Assembly: GCF_014773395.1 (NCBI RefSeq)
Contig: NZ_JACXAF010000017.1
Coordinates: forward strand, 55,956 to 119,955
Direction of reading: 5' to 3'
DNA length: 64,000 nt
Source: Neiella litorisoli
GTDB lineage: Bacteria; Pseudomonadota; Gammaproteobacteria; Enterobacterales; Neiellaceae
Part shown: positions 44,318-53,709 of the stretch, one piece after another
Position numbering within the stretch: position 1 is the stretch's first letter
How the letters are laid out: each line of letters begins with the position of its first letter
Notes under the pieces: generated by a model
Database searches by the model: none
Seen by the model: the letters and a program-made list of their open reading frames with translations, nothing else
Told to the model about the DNA's origin: nothing
Made by a program: the position numbers and the translations under genes

Positions 44318-45823
44318 TTAATCAACCAGCTCGCGTTCAATATCTTCGAGTGATTTCCCTTTGGTTTCGGGAACCATGACTTTAATCACCCAAAAACCAA
44401 CCAGACAAATAAAGCCGTATAACCAAAAGGTGCTGGCCGCACCAAGCGCTGCATTGATAGGTTTAAAAGTGACAGTCAGAGCAAAACAGGCAATCCACAG
44501 GACAGAGACACAAATGCTCATAGCTGCACCGCGAATGCGGTTCGGGAAAATTTCAGATAGCAGTACCCAAGTAATGGGAGCTAAGGTCATGGCATAACAA
44601 GCAATCGCAACCAAGACCACGAGTAACACCACAAGTCCTTTGACCTCGAAGTAGTAACAAGCCCCTAAAATCGCATAGGTGATCATTAAACCGGCTGAGC
44701 CAAACAGCATTAGAGGCCTGCGGCCCCAACGATCAACCGTTTTAATCGCGACAAAAGTGAAAACCAGATTGACCACGCCAGTGATCACGATGTTAAACAT
44801 CATACCGCTCACATCGTAACCAGCAGCGGAGAAAATCTCCTGTGCGTAGTTAAAAATGACATTGATGCCACACCATTGCTGAAACGCGGCAATAAACATT
44901 CCGAGACCAAGTATTTTTAGTACCTTGGGATTACGTAGCGTTTCAATGTCGATCAGTTTGTTATCATCTCGCTGGGCTTGAAGCGCTAAAGTTTGCTGGA
45001 TATCTTGCACTTCGAAGTCGGCATATTGCTTACCGCCAATTTTTTCTAATACGGCATGCGCTTGTTTAGCCTTGTGCTGTTTTAACAACCAACGCGGAGA
45101 TTCTGGGATCACCAGCGCCAAAACAAAAAATAGCAAGGCTGGTATGGCTTCAGCAGCAAACATCCAACGCCATCCCAGCTGTCCATTCCAAGAATCAGCA
45201 ATCACTTCAGTGGCAATCTCGGTTTCAATCGGATGAGAGCTATAAATAGCGAGATTAACGAGCTGAGCCGCCAACACGCCTACGACGATAGTTAACTGGT
45301 TGATTGAGACAAAACGACCACGCAAATGTGCAGGGGATATCTCGGCGATATACATTGGCGACACGTTTGACGCCAGACCGATACCTACTCCGCCCAAAAC
45401 ACGGGCCAAGATAAACGCATTAAAATCTTCGGTCAGGGCCGTCCATATAGCGGATGCGGTGAACATGAGAGCCGCTCCGATAAGGATCTTTTTACGGCCT
45501 AATTTGTCTGTGATCATGCCAGATAGCAGAGCACCACCTAAACATCCAACTAAAGCGGAACTGATTGCCCAGCCTGCTAGCCATTCCTGCCCTTCGCCAC
45601 TGAGACCAAAGTACGCTTCATAAAAGGGCTTTGCACCGCCAATCACGACCCAGTCATAACCAAATAACAGTCCACCCATCGCTGCCACTAAGCAAATCAG
45701 CCAGACGAACTTCAGGTTATAGCTTGGGTTGGTAGCAGGTCGTTCTCCTGCTCGCGAACGCTCGGCAACTGTGGTCATGAGGGCATCACTAATTTCGTTA
45801 TGCTTCGATTTGATAACTGGCAT
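44318..45823 (-). CDS. MFS sugar:proton symporter (XylE/GalP type)
   Basis: A 501-residue 12-helix sugar porter. The signatures are visible: GLLFGYDWVVIGG in helix 1, DKLGRKK between helices 2 and 3, GVGIGLASNVSPMYIAEISP, PESPRWLL after helix 6, QQWCGIN in helix 7, DRWGRRP between 8 and 9, and PETKGKSLEDIE at the end. It imports a monosaccharide with protons, most likely the product of the neighbouring GH2/sulfatase system. The start may instead be the ATG at 45778; neither has a clear ribosome site. It is divergent from the AraC gene. Confidence 0.93.
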   Translation of the reverse strand: MPVIKSKHNEISDALMTTVAERSRAGERPATNPSYNLKFVWLICLVAAMGGLLFGYDWVVIGGAKPFYEAYFGLSGEGQEWLAGWAISSALVGCLGGALLSGMITDKLGRKKILIGAALMFTASAIWTALTEDFNAFILARVLGGVGIGLASNVSPMYIAEISPAHLRGRFVSINQLTIVVGVLAAQLVNLAIYSSHPIETEIATEVIADSWNGQLGWRWMFAAEAIPALLFFVLALVIPESPRWLLKQHKAKQAHAVLEKIGGKQYADFEVQDIQQTLALQAQRDDNKLIDIETLRNPKVLKILGLGMFIAAFQQWCGINVIFNYAQEIFSAAGYDVSGMMFNIVITGVVNLVFTFVAIKTVDRWGRRPLMLFGSAGLMITYAILGACYYFEVKGLVVLLVVLVAIACYAMTLAPITWVLLSEIFPNRIRGAAMSICVSVLWIACFALTVTFKPINAALGAASTFWLYGFICLVGFWVIKVMVPETKGKSLEDIERELVD

Positions 45824-45906
45824 TTAACACTGCATCAACGCAAAAAAGAATGACAAATCCACTGCAAATAGATGGACTATTTTATTATTTTATTTATTCT
45901 TCAAAC

Positions 45907-46815
45907 ATGACAAAAAAGCGCCCAAGTTTGCAGCCCAGAGTGGAAGAGGGATTTCCTCATCAACGGTTAGTTATTCTCCCGCCCAACGCCATTGAACGCT
46001 GTAAAAAATCAGAACTTATTAAGCAGATCTATGTCACACATATTGGTGCCTACCCATCTGCCCCAAACCATTATGTCGAGCGACAAGAAGGCGCAACACA
46101 AGCCATTTTGATCTACTGCATGAAAGGAATTGGCTGGCTACAGCTGGATAATATTACTTTTAAAGTGAATCCAGGGTGTGCAGTAATCATCCCGCCGAAT
46201 GTAAGCCACATCTACCGGGCAGATAAGGACGATCCATGGTCACTTTTTTGGATTCATTTTGATGGCAAGCAAGTCTCAGCCCTGCTAAAGAATTTAGAAA
46301 TCGATTTATTGAAGCCATTGCTTTACATCGCCAACCCTCAAGCAATGCGTCAAGCGTTCGAAGATGTCTACGCCTGTCTGAACTACAACCATTCTGAGTC
46401 AGGTTTGTTTGCGATGAGTGCCGAGTTTATGCGACTGCTAAGTCGCATAAAACTTGAGCACAGTGCGATTAACTTAAAGCATAAACTCAAAGAGGATGGG
46501 ATTAGTTCAAGCATCCGTTTTATGCAGAAGCACCTAGATATGTCGATACCACTGGCTGATTTAGCAGCACAGGCAGGACAAAGCGTTGCCCACTACAGCA
46601 AACTGTTTCGCCAGCGCACGAATCAATCCCCCTCAGCATATTTTATTCAAATGAAGGTTCGCAAAGCATGCGACCAGCTTTATCAAACTAACCTGAGCGT
46701 TCGAGAGATAGCCGAGCAGTTGGGCTATAGCGACCCCTACTATTTCAGTCGTATCTTTAAAAAAGTCCAAGGAGTATCACCGGCACAATATAGGACGATA
46801 GCTAAATCGGGATAA
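45907..46815 (+). CDS. AraC-family regulator of the GH2/sulfatase locus
   Basis: A regulator of about 302 residues with an N-terminal cupin sugar-sensing domain (NPGCAVIIPPNVSHIYRADKDDPWSLFWIHF) and two C-terminal helix-turn-helix motifs: PLADLAAQAGQSVAHYSKLFRQ is the first and SVREIAEQLGYSDPYYFSRIFK the second. The frame is open 19 codons further upstream (ATG 45850), but that stretch is A/T-rich and non-coding in look, and using it would leave 26 bp to the divergent gene. It probably activates the porter-DUF5107-GH2-sulfatase genes in response to a sugar. Confidence 0.9.
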   Translation: MTKKRPSLQPRVEEGFPHQRLVILPPNAIERCKKSELIKQIYVTHIGAYPSAPNHYVERQEGATQAILIYCMKGIGWLQLDNITFKVNPGCAVIIPPNVSHIYRADKDDPWSLFWIHFDGKQVSALLKNLEIDLLKPLLYIANPQAMRQAFEDVYACLNYNHSESGLFAMSAEFMRLLSRIKLEHSAINLKHKLKEDGISSSIRFMQKHLDMSIPLADLAAQAGQSVAHYSKLFRQRTNQSPSAYFIQMKVRKACDQLYQTNLSVREIAEQLGYSDPYYFSRIFKKVQGVSPAQYRTIAKSG

Positions 46816-46956
46816 TGAATACTTTCAGGGATCGGAGATAAGCCCAATTGACGGGAGCTTTTTTGGGGTTATCAATGAGTAACACAGAGTGCAGCGTGGG
46901 CGATTACAGTTCGGGCAACCTCGACGCGAAGCTACCCGATTGTTCTGGGTGAAATG

Positions 46957-47448
46957 CTATTTTTTCACCGATTTCAGCAGCGCATCGACGCCAGCTTGGG
47001 CGATTTCCTCATCTTGCAGGCCTTTCACGCCACTTACACCGACGGCACCAATCACATGACCATCTAGCTTAATCGGCACTCCACCGGCGAATGGCAACAT
47101 ATCCGTTAGCGACATGAGGGCAACTTCGCCGCCACCAACTCGCTCGGCAAACACACGGCTCGGGCGCTTATACATTACCGAGGTTTTGGCTTTGCTCAAT
47201 GCCGTTTCTAGGCTTGATGGTTGGGCGCCGTCCATATGCTCCAAGTACATTGGCCGGCCAGCAGCATCAGCCACCACAATCACAACATTCCAGTTTTCTG
47301 ATTTGGCTTTAGCAACGGCGGCTTGAGCAGCAAACTTGGCGCCATCGAGCGTGAGCGCTGGCACCTGCTTTACCAATTCAGCTGCCGATACCGTGAAACT
47401 CATTGCGCCAGCTGCCAGAGCAACGACCAAATGTTTAAACAATTTCAT
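46957..47448 (-). CDS. Secreted GlcG/HbpS-family protein
   Basis: A 163-residue protein with a clear signal peptide (cleavage likely after VSAA near residue 22) and a GlcG/HbpS domain: ALTLDGAKFAAQAAVAKA, then VVIVVADAAGRPMYLEHMDGA and the GGVPIKLDGHVIGAVGVSG glycine-rich segment. Related proteins bind haem or cobalamin-adjacent ligands or act as accessory proteins, and the role here is open. AGGAAAGAAG precedes the ATG. It stands alone. Confidence 0.88.
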   Translation of the reverse strand: MKLFKHLVVALAAGAMSFTVSAAELVKQVPALTLDGAKFAAQAAVAKAKSENWNVVIVVADAAGRPMYLEHMDGAQPSSLETALSKAKTSVMYKRPSRVFAERVGGGEVALMSLTDMLPFAGGVPIKLDGHVIGAVGVSGVKGLQDEEIAQAGVDALLKSVKK

Positions 47449-47741
47449 AAGTCTTCTTTCCTTTCATTGGTGGCACACAAAGCCACATCCCAATTAACGC
47501 CATATTTAAACGGTTGCCATGCTTGGAAAGTGCCCTAGCCCTTCCAGCCATAAACACGCATAAATCTTCAAAATCTATCATGCGATCGACAATTTAGCGC
47601 ATCTATGCCAGTAATCTCAAACGAAATGCTGCCAATCACTGACGGCTACATCACTCCTTAATTGAACTATATTGGTGGTAGCGGCCATCACCGAGATATC
47701 GCCTACCATTTCCTTGGTAACCAAATACTTGAGAAGTCAGG

Positions 47742-48857
47742 ATGATAAAGCAGTTGAAACAAGACGCAGCGCTGGTCTTCGGCATCATCACCATGGTGTT
47801 GTTTTATACCCTTGGCCAATCTTGGCTAGTGCCGCTGTCGGATCATGCCGTTGCCATCGGCTTATTTACTTGGTTACTGGTCACCATGTTGTGGTGCGCT
47901 TTCAAAGTGGTACGGCATGCCGATGCGCTTGCCGTCAAGCTCGGGGAACCTTATGGCACCTTGGTGTTAACCCTTACGGTGACCGCGATTGAAGTGTCAT
48001 TGATCTCGGCGGTGATGCTCACCGGCAAGGCCAATCCGCTACTCGCAAGAGATACCATGATGGCAGTGGTCATGATTGTGATGAATGGCTTGGTCGGCGC
48101 GTCATTATTGCTCGGCGGATTAAAGCACTCAGAGCAGGAATATCAGCTCGAAGGCACCCGAGCCTTTCTCACCGTGATCACACCATTAGTAGTCATTGCC
48201 CTAGTGCTGCCATCGTTTACTACATCGACCGCCGACCCAAGCTACACCAGCGGTCAACAGCTCGTCTTTGGGGCCATGACAATTGCTCTATTTGGTGTCT
48301 TTCTGGCCATGCAAACCATGCAACAGAAGCACTATTTTGTTCAGCCCATTGCCGCTCAACTACATGAGCAAGCCGGCGAAACATCTCGTCGCCATTTGGA
48401 TAACCATGGCGTCCTCTATCACACCCTGATGCTATTGGTGACAATCACGCCGATCGTGCTACTGTCGAAAAAGCTTGGCACTGTGATGGATTTTGGCATC
48501 GTCGAATTGCAACTACCGGTCGCGCTGAGCGGTATTCTCATTGCAGCGATTGTATTAACCCCCGAAGGGTTGGCTGCGCTCAAAGCCGCTCGCAATAATC
48601 AATTGCAGCGCAGCATTAACATCTGCTTGGGTTCAGTGCTGGCCACCATCGGTTTAACGGTGCCTGCCGTGTTAACCATCTCGCTATTTGTCGGCCAACC
48701 GGTGACATTGGGGCTAGGGCCAACGGGGATCATCCTCATCATGTTAACCCTGTTCTCTGCGGCGTTGACTTTTGGTGGCACCAAAACCAGCATTTTGCAG
48801 GGGGCAGTACATATTGCTTTGTTTTTAATGTACTTAATTCTGATTTTTGCGCCATAA
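47742..48857 (+). CDS. chaA: Calcium/sodium:proton antiporter ChaA
   Basis: A 371-residue inner-membrane cation exchanger with eleven or so helices. Both inverted-repeat signatures of the CaCA family are present: GEPYGTLVLTLTVTAIEVSLI near residue 68 and VLTPEGLAALKAARNN near residue 272. An acidic loop lies between the halves. It exports Ca2+, Na+ or K+ in exchange for H+, relevant in salty, alkaline settings. GAGAAG precedes the ATG at 47742. It is followed at 29 bp by a second cation antiporter gene, suggesting one ion-homeostasis unit. Confidence 0.92.
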   Translation: MIKQLKQDAALVFGIITMVLFYTLGQSWLVPLSDHAVAIGLFTWLLVTMLWCAFKVVRHADALAVKLGEPYGTLVLTLTVTAIEVSLISAVMLTGKANPLLARDTMMAVVMIVMNGLVGASLLLGGLKHSEQEYQLEGTRAFLTVITPLVVIALVLPSFTTSTADPSYTSGQQLVFGAMTIALFGVFLAMQTMQQKHYFVQPIAAQLHEQAGETSRRHLDNHGVLYHTLMLLVTITPIVLLSKKLGTVMDFGIVELQLPVALSGILIAAIVLTPEGLAALKAARNNQLQRSINICLGSVLATIGLTVPAVLTISLFVGQPVTLGLGPTGIILIMLTLFSAALTFGGTKTSILQGAVHIALFLMYLILIFAP

Positions 48858-48886
48858 ACAGAGCATGAATAACAAGAGGGAACAAT

Positions 48887-50095
48887 ATGAGCTTTGAAAT
48901 AGCCCTTCTTGGCTTTGCTTTACTCATTGCCATAGGCATTTTATTGCACCACCCATCTCGCAATTTGGGGCTGCCGTCATTACTGATTTTTATGGCGGTG
49001 GGCTTGGTCATCGGCAACGGCGAATTTGGTTTTGTTTACGATAACTTGCAACTGACGTCGATGGTTGGCGCTATCGCGCTCAACATTATTGTATTTGTTG
49101 GCGGTCTCAATACCTCAACCGACAACATCAAGGTGGCTTACCGAGAAGGCGGCGTTCTGTCCTCGTTTGGCGTGGTGTTCTCAACCGTGGCATTTGCCAT
49201 CATTATCTATCTGCTATTGGGCTGGCCGCCGGTGCAGTGCCTGCTGTTTGGCGCCGTCGTGTCATCAACCGATGCCGCTGCGGTGTTCTCCATCCTCGAA
49301 TCGAAAAAGCTCAAACTCAAAGAAAAAACTGACACCATTCTCGAATTTGAATCGGCAACCAATGACCCTGTGGCTTTGATTCTGGTGGTGTTGCTGACCG
49401 AGTTAGCACTTGCTCCGGGCACCATGCTGTCGCCTTCTGTTATTGGCATGGATTTGGTCACCCAGATTTGCGTGGCCTTGGTTGTTGCTTTCATCGTCGG
49501 AAAATTATGCAGTTGGCTGCTCAATAGCATTAAGTTGCAGGAATACGGCTTGATCCCAGTATTCATTCTGGCTTGCGCCATTTTGGCGACCTACGGCAGT
49601 GAGCAACTCGGCGGCAATATCTTGTTGGCGTCATACGTTGCTGGCGTGGTCATTGGTAACGGGGTTGAACGCGGAATGGAAGTCAGTCGCCACTTTCTCA
49701 ACAGTTTATCTTGGGTTGCCCAAGCGCTGCTGTTTATCGTGCTGGGTTTGCAAATCTTTCCGCAGGAATTACTGCAGGTGTTACTGCAATCGCTATTGCC
49801 GGCCATTTTGCTGATCTTAGTCGCCAGACCACTGGCGGTTCAGCTGTGTTATCTACCATTTCGGCAAGCCAGTTGGCGCAAGCGGCTGTTTATTTCATCA
49901 ATTGGATTGAAAGGTGCAACCCCAATCGTGTTTGCCTTAATCCCAGCGGCGGCGGGGCTAGAGGGTGCTGATGTCATGGTTCACATGGTGTTTTTCATTG
50001 TCGTGATCTCGATTTTCGTCCAGGGCGGCGCCATTGAACCACTCGCAAACAAGCTGAACTTAAAGCAGGACGAACCCGACGCTAGGGTCTGTTGA
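48887..50095 (+). CDS. CPA1-family cation:proton antiporter, short form of NhaP2/CvrA
   Basis: A 402-residue membrane protein with about twelve helices and the CPA1 core ESATNDPVALILV near residue 153, preceded by VVSSTDAAAVFSILE. NhaP2/CvrA antiporters usually have about 570 residues, with a regulatory TrkA-C/CorC-like C-terminus; here that part is missing. The last three codons and the stop lie inside the left terminal repeat of a MITE (50084-50349), so the original C-terminus has been altered or lost. The membrane core is intact, so transport may persist without the regulatory domain. AAGAGGGAAC precedes the ATG. Confidence 0.88.
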   Translation: MSFEIALLGFALLIAIGILLHHPSRNLGLPSLLIFMAVGLVIGNGEFGFVYDNLQLTSMVGAIALNIIVFVGGLNTSTDNIKVAYREGGVLSSFGVVFSTVAFAIIIYLLLGWPPVQCLLFGAVVSSTDAAAVFSILESKKLKLKEKTDTILEFESATNDPVALILVVLLTELALAPGTMLSPSVIGMDLVTQICVALVVAFIVGKLCSWLLNSIKLQEYGLIPVFILACAILATYGSEQLGGNILLASYVAGVVIGNGVERGMEVSRHFLNSLSWVAQALLFIVLGLQIFPQELLQVLLQSLLPAILLILVARPLAVQLCYLPFRQASWRKRLFISSIGLKGATPIVFALIPAAAGLEGADVMVHMVFFIVVISIFVQGGAIEPLANKLNLKQDEPDARVC

Positions 50096-50349
50096 TCGTT
50101 ACTGTATAAATTTTGTTCGTTCAAAATGCTCTTTTGAGCAAGGAGCGAGCTATGCCGTATAGCGATCTATACAAATAGTGAGCGACGCAGCGAAATAAGT
50201 GTTTTGACGAACCCTTCGGGCAGCCTTTATGGTCAATTTATTCGGCGTCAGCGATGGCTTATTGACGGCCAGTCAACCTCGCAATCGCTTTCTTGCCTAA
50301 ATCGCCCATAAAGTGCTGCAAAAATATACAGTAACGATCAACAGACCCT
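50084..50349. mobile_element. MITE-like element with 25-bp perfect terminal inverted repeats
   Basis: The left end AGGGTCTGTTGATCG... (50084-50108) is the exact reverse complement of the right end (50325-50349) over 25 bases. The element is 266 bp with no transposase gene. Both ends sit at a TA dinucleotide, as expected for IS630/Tc1-mariner-type target duplication. The interior contains a further imperfect inverted repeat around GTTCGTT...GACGAAC. It presumably was moved by a transposase encoded elsewhere. Confidence 0.85.
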
Positions 50350-50863
50350 AACACTCAGAGCTAGAAATACCGATGATGGGCGCTGTGCCGTCTTCATTAT
50401 TGACGTAATGAACACCACATAAGTCGCCCCATTGATAGCCTCCCAACCAAACCTTGGCGGCTCGGCCTGTGACGGTAATCGGATCATCGGTCGGCACATT
50501 TCGCTGATTGCCTCGCCCACACCATTCATCAGGACAATCTGTGTTATTCGGCGTCCAGGTCGTTGCATCAAGGTTAATCAGGTACTTAACGGAGTTATTC
50601 CAGTGGCCTGTAGCATAACCAGAGTGAATATTGATGATCACACCGTTGCCAATATCCAGTGTATCGGCACCCTCGATTTTGCCCTCGATCTGCGCTTTCA
50701 TGTGCACCAAATCACTGCCTGCCTGAAGCGCTGCTTTCATTCCTTGCAAGTCAGCTTCAATGGCATCTGATTTCAAATCAACAAAGCGCGGCGCCGCAAC
50801 CACTGCAAGAATCCCCAAAATAACGATCACAACGACTAATTCAATCAGGGTAAATCCACGCAT
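50348..50863 (-). CDS. MSHA-type type IV pilin precursor
   Basis: A 171-residue prepilin. The leader MRG is followed by the cleavage site and the N-methylated helix FTLIELVVVIVILGILAVVAAP, with the conserved Glu5 of the mature protein. The sequence continues RFVDLKSDAIEADLQGMKAAL, close to MshA of Vibrio and Shewanella. Two C-terminal cysteines (in GDLCGVHY and the final SSEC) could form the D-region disulfide. No assembly genes (mshE, mshG and so on) are present here, so it is an orphan pilin. An in-frame TTG ten codons upstream is less likely as a start. Its stop codon overlaps the right end of the MITE. Confidence 0.88.
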   Translation of the reverse strand: MRGFTLIELVVVIVILGILAVVAAPRFVDLKSDAIEADLQGMKAALQAGSDLVHMKAQIEGKIEGADTLDIGNGVIINIHSGYATGHWNNSVKYLINLDATTWTPNNTDCPDEWCGRGNQRNVPTDDPITVTGRAAKVWLGGYQWGDLCGVHYVNNEDGTAPIIGISSSEC

Positions 50864-51031
50864 GTTTGCTTTACTTGCAATCACTGGGTTCAATGGTCTA
50901 CTCTACAACCGCCGGAGCGAGTTGTCGAAGTTAACAAATGCGCTACATAAAATGGAGCGTTAAATATCGTCTTTTGGTGATTTTTCTTCGATACTTGAGC
51001 CAGACAAAACGACTCGCCACAAGGATGCCTT

Positions 51032-52720
51032 ATGCTTCGTTATTGCCACCAATGGCTTTGCCTCATCTTCATTACACTAGTTTTCATTCCCTCAGCAAAC
51101 GCAAACAGCGAACTCGCCGCCCAGATCAGTCAACTGGAAAGCAACCATGAACGCTTAACCCGCTACATCAAACACCCCGCTAAAGTCTCTGGGGAACAGC
51201 GTTTATTAAATCGGCTTCGGGTGAAACAAATTGTCGATGAGCAAGCGTTACAAATGAACGAATTGCTCAACGACGAAGACGCGCTGGCGGCCTTATCTCC
51301 AGAGCAGCTCGACACCATCAAAGATATTTTGGAAGAGCAAGCCACCGCGTCGGTTGATGCGCTGATTGAGCTGGACCGCCACATCAGTGACGAGCGAGCC
51401 AGCCGCACCACTGACGACAGCAATAAGTTGTTAGACTGGGAGCTACAAATGGCTCAGCTCCAACAACGCTTAGATGCCATGCTCAGTTTTTCCATGCAAA
51501 ACATTACTTGGCAGGATCAAGTTGGGTTGCCCACCAGCAGCGATCGCACGTTGTTTACCAAAGGACTAATCGAGCGGGCCGATGATATCAGTTTGCTGCT
51601 GGTCTACTCAGAGCAACAACTAGCCGAGTTAACTGCGGAAAAATCCGAAGCGCTGGAATCAGAGCAAGAACGCCTCGACACCGCCATTCGCGCATACAAA
51701 CAGAAGATCGACAGCAACAACAGTTCACTGGAATTGACCGTTAAATTACTCGATCAACTTGGCGCCAACACCAGTAAATACAAAGAAGTGCTAATAGCCA
51801 GCACCGGCTCCGTAACGGAAGACATTTTCAACATAAATGTGGTGTCGCGATTACTGTCTCGCTGGTCTTCAAAGCTTTGGGCAGGGGTGCTTGAATATGG
51901 CCCCGACTTATTATTTAAGCTGCTACTGATAGTTGCCATTCTGGCGGCTTTCTCTTTTGCTGCAAAAACAGCACGCAAGCTGGTACTCAAAGCCACCAGC
52001 AATTCCAAGCTCAATCTATCTGCGCTGCTGAAAGACTTTTTCGCATCTATTGTTCATAAAATCATTATGCTGTTCGGTATTCTGGTTGCGCTGGGCCAAG
52101 CCGGCATTGAAGTGGGGCCGCTACTAGCCGGCTTTGGTATGGCCGGTATCGTCATTGGCTTTGCCTTGCAAGGCACCCTATCCAACTTCGCCTCGGGCTT
52201 GATGATCCTCATTTATCGCCCATTCGACGTTAACGACATGGTCAAAGCTGGCGGCGTCACCGGCACGGTTGAAAAGCTCAGCCTAGTCAACGCAACCATT
52301 AAAACTATTGATAACCAACGCATTATTGTGCCGAACAACAAAATCTGGGAAGACGTCATCACCAATGTCACCGCCGAGCGTGTGCGGCGCGTCGACTTAG
52401 TATTCGGTATTGGCTACAAAGATGACATCGCCAAAGCAGAACAAGTGATCACCAGCGTGGTAAAAGCCCATGAGCATGTGCTGAAGCACCCAGAGCCGGT
52501 GATTAAGCTTGCCAACTTAGGTGAGTCATCCGTTGATTTCTGGGTTCGTCCTTGGGTAAGAACAGAAAATTACTGGGATGTGTACTGGGATCTAACCCGC
52601 CAAATCAAACTCAAATTTGATGAGGAGGGCATCAATATTCCGTTCCCACAACGGGATGTGCACATTTACCACACCCACACCTCGGCTGATGAGCCAGAGC
52701 AGCTATCAGAGCCGAAATAA
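51032..52720 (+). CDS. MscS-family mechanosensitive channel with periplasmic coiled-coil domain
   Basis: A 562-residue protein. A signal peptide (1-24) leads to a predominantly helical, charged periplasmic region of about 250 residues with coiled-coil heptads. Two or three membrane helices follow (about 280-300, 335-355). The pore helix is GPLLAGFGMAGIVIGFALQGTLSNFASG at about 365-392, and the MscS beta domain has FDVNDMVKAGGVTGTVEKL. The cytoplasmic end closes with IPFPQRDVHI. It opens under membrane tension to release solutes on osmotic downshift. AAGGATGCC precedes the ATG. It is convergent with an AraC gene at a 5-bp gap. Confidence 0.93.
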   Translation: MLRYCHQWLCLIFITLVFIPSANANSELAAQISQLESNHERLTRYIKHPAKVSGEQRLLNRLRVKQIVDEQALQMNELLNDEDALAALSPEQLDTIKDILEEQATASVDALIELDRHISDERASRTTDDSNKLLDWELQMAQLQQRLDAMLSFSMQNITWQDQVGLPTSSDRTLFTKGLIERADDISLLLVYSEQQLAELTAEKSEALESEQERLDTAIRAYKQKIDSNNSSLELTVKLLDQLGANTSKYKEVLIASTGSVTEDIFNINVVSRLLSRWSSKLWAGVLEYGPDLLFKLLLIVAILAAFSFAAKTARKLVLKATSNSKLNLSALLKDFFASIVHKIIMLFGILVALGQAGIEVGPLLAGFGMAGIVIGFALQGTLSNFASGLMILIYRPFDVNDMVKAGGVTGTVEKLSLVNATIKTIDNQRIIVPNNKIWEDVITNVTAERVRRVDLVFGIGYKDDIAKAEQVITSVVKAHEHVLKHPEPVIKLANLGESSVDFWVRPWVRTENYWDVYWDLTRQIKLKFDEEGINIPFPQRDVHIYHTHTSADEPEQLSEPK

Positions 52721-52725
52721 AACCA

Positions 52726-53625
52726 TCAATCAGCGACCGAGAACTCGTTCGCTTGCCACACGCCATGGCGAAATTGCCGTGGCGTTTGGCCCATCTGCTG
52801 TTTGAACTTGGCACAAAAATAAGCGCTATCGGTGAACTCGCATTGATAGGCGATTTCGGCAATGGTCAGCTCCGAATTTACCAACAACCCGACCGCTGCG
52901 CTGATCTTGCGCTTTAACAGGTAGTCTTTGAAGTTCTGCCCCAGCAAGGCTTTGAATGTTCTCGAGAAGTGAGAGCGGGACATGCCACAGTATGAGGCCG
53001 CGTCATCGAGACTCACCTGCAATTTCAAATCCGACTCGAGGCGCTGTAATAATGGCAGCACTTTATTGTGTTTAGACAGCGTTGGCGGATCGGCACTCAA
53101 GGTAGCATTGGCCTCATTGTGTTGATGCTGCAGTTGCGCCACAAACAACAGTAGCGTCCGCATCAAGCTTTGTTTTAGCGGCAATTGTTGCGGCCCATCC
53201 TCGACCTCGGCCAGCCAGCTCGTCAGTTGATCCATCCGCTCGGCGTCGGGCTTAGATAAGGTCATTACCAATGGTAATTGCATCGGTTGATGCTGCGGCA
53301 AGAGATTCAAATCGGCGTACAAAGCCGCTTGATACTGCAACAGAAAAAAATCCTGACGGACCGCTTGGGTGTCCATTCGGTGAACCATTAGCGAAGGCAC
53401 AAATAGCAGGCTATTGGCGCGCAATTGAAATTGCCGCCCTTGAATAGCGACCGTCGCAGTGGTCTCACGAAACCACATCAATTCATGCATTAAATGAAAG
53501 TGGTCGGCAACCCGGAAGCATTGGTCTGGGCGCAGCTGATAATGCCGCAAACCAAAGTGAGCAACAGCGGGCAAATGAATGTTCTCAAAACTGACATTGC
53601 TCACATTCAAATACTCAAATGACAA
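52726..53625 (-). CDS. AraC-family regulator, probable regulator of the xylosidase gene
   Basis: A 299-residue regulator. The N-terminal cupin-like domain includes FRVADHFHLMHELMWFRE, typical of sugar-responsive AraC proteins. Two helix-turn-helix motifs follow: VSLDDAASYCGMSRSHFSRTFK and ELTIAEIAYQCEFTDSAYFCAKFK. It is divergent from the GH43 gene with 84 bp between the start codons, which suggests direct control of that gene by xylose or xylo-oligosaccharides. Confidence 0.9.
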   Translation of the reverse strand: MSFEYLNVSNVSFENIHLPAVAHFGLRHYQLRPDQCFRVADHFHLMHELMWFRETTATVAIQGRQFQLRANSLLFVPSLMVHRMDTQAVRQDFFLLQYQAALYADLNLLPQHQPMQLPLVMTLSKPDAERMDQLTSWLAEVEDGPQQLPLKQSLMRTLLLFVAQLQHQHNEANATLSADPPTLSKHNKVLPLLQRLESDLKLQVSLDDAASYCGMSRSHFSRTFKALLGQNFKDYLLKRKISAAVGLLVNSELTIAEIAYQCEFTDSAYFCAKFKQQMGQTPRQFRHGVWQANEFSVAD

Positions 53626-53709
53626 TTTATTTATATAAACATGTCACTTTCATACATTCACAAAACCACCAAAGCAATAGCCTTATAGCCATAACGATAA
53701 GGAGTTATC

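Noticed and set aside
46816..46956. Possible terminator after the AraC gene around AGCCC...CGGGAGCTTTTTT
   Set aside because: The stem is at most 3-4 bp before the T-run, so it is not convincing.
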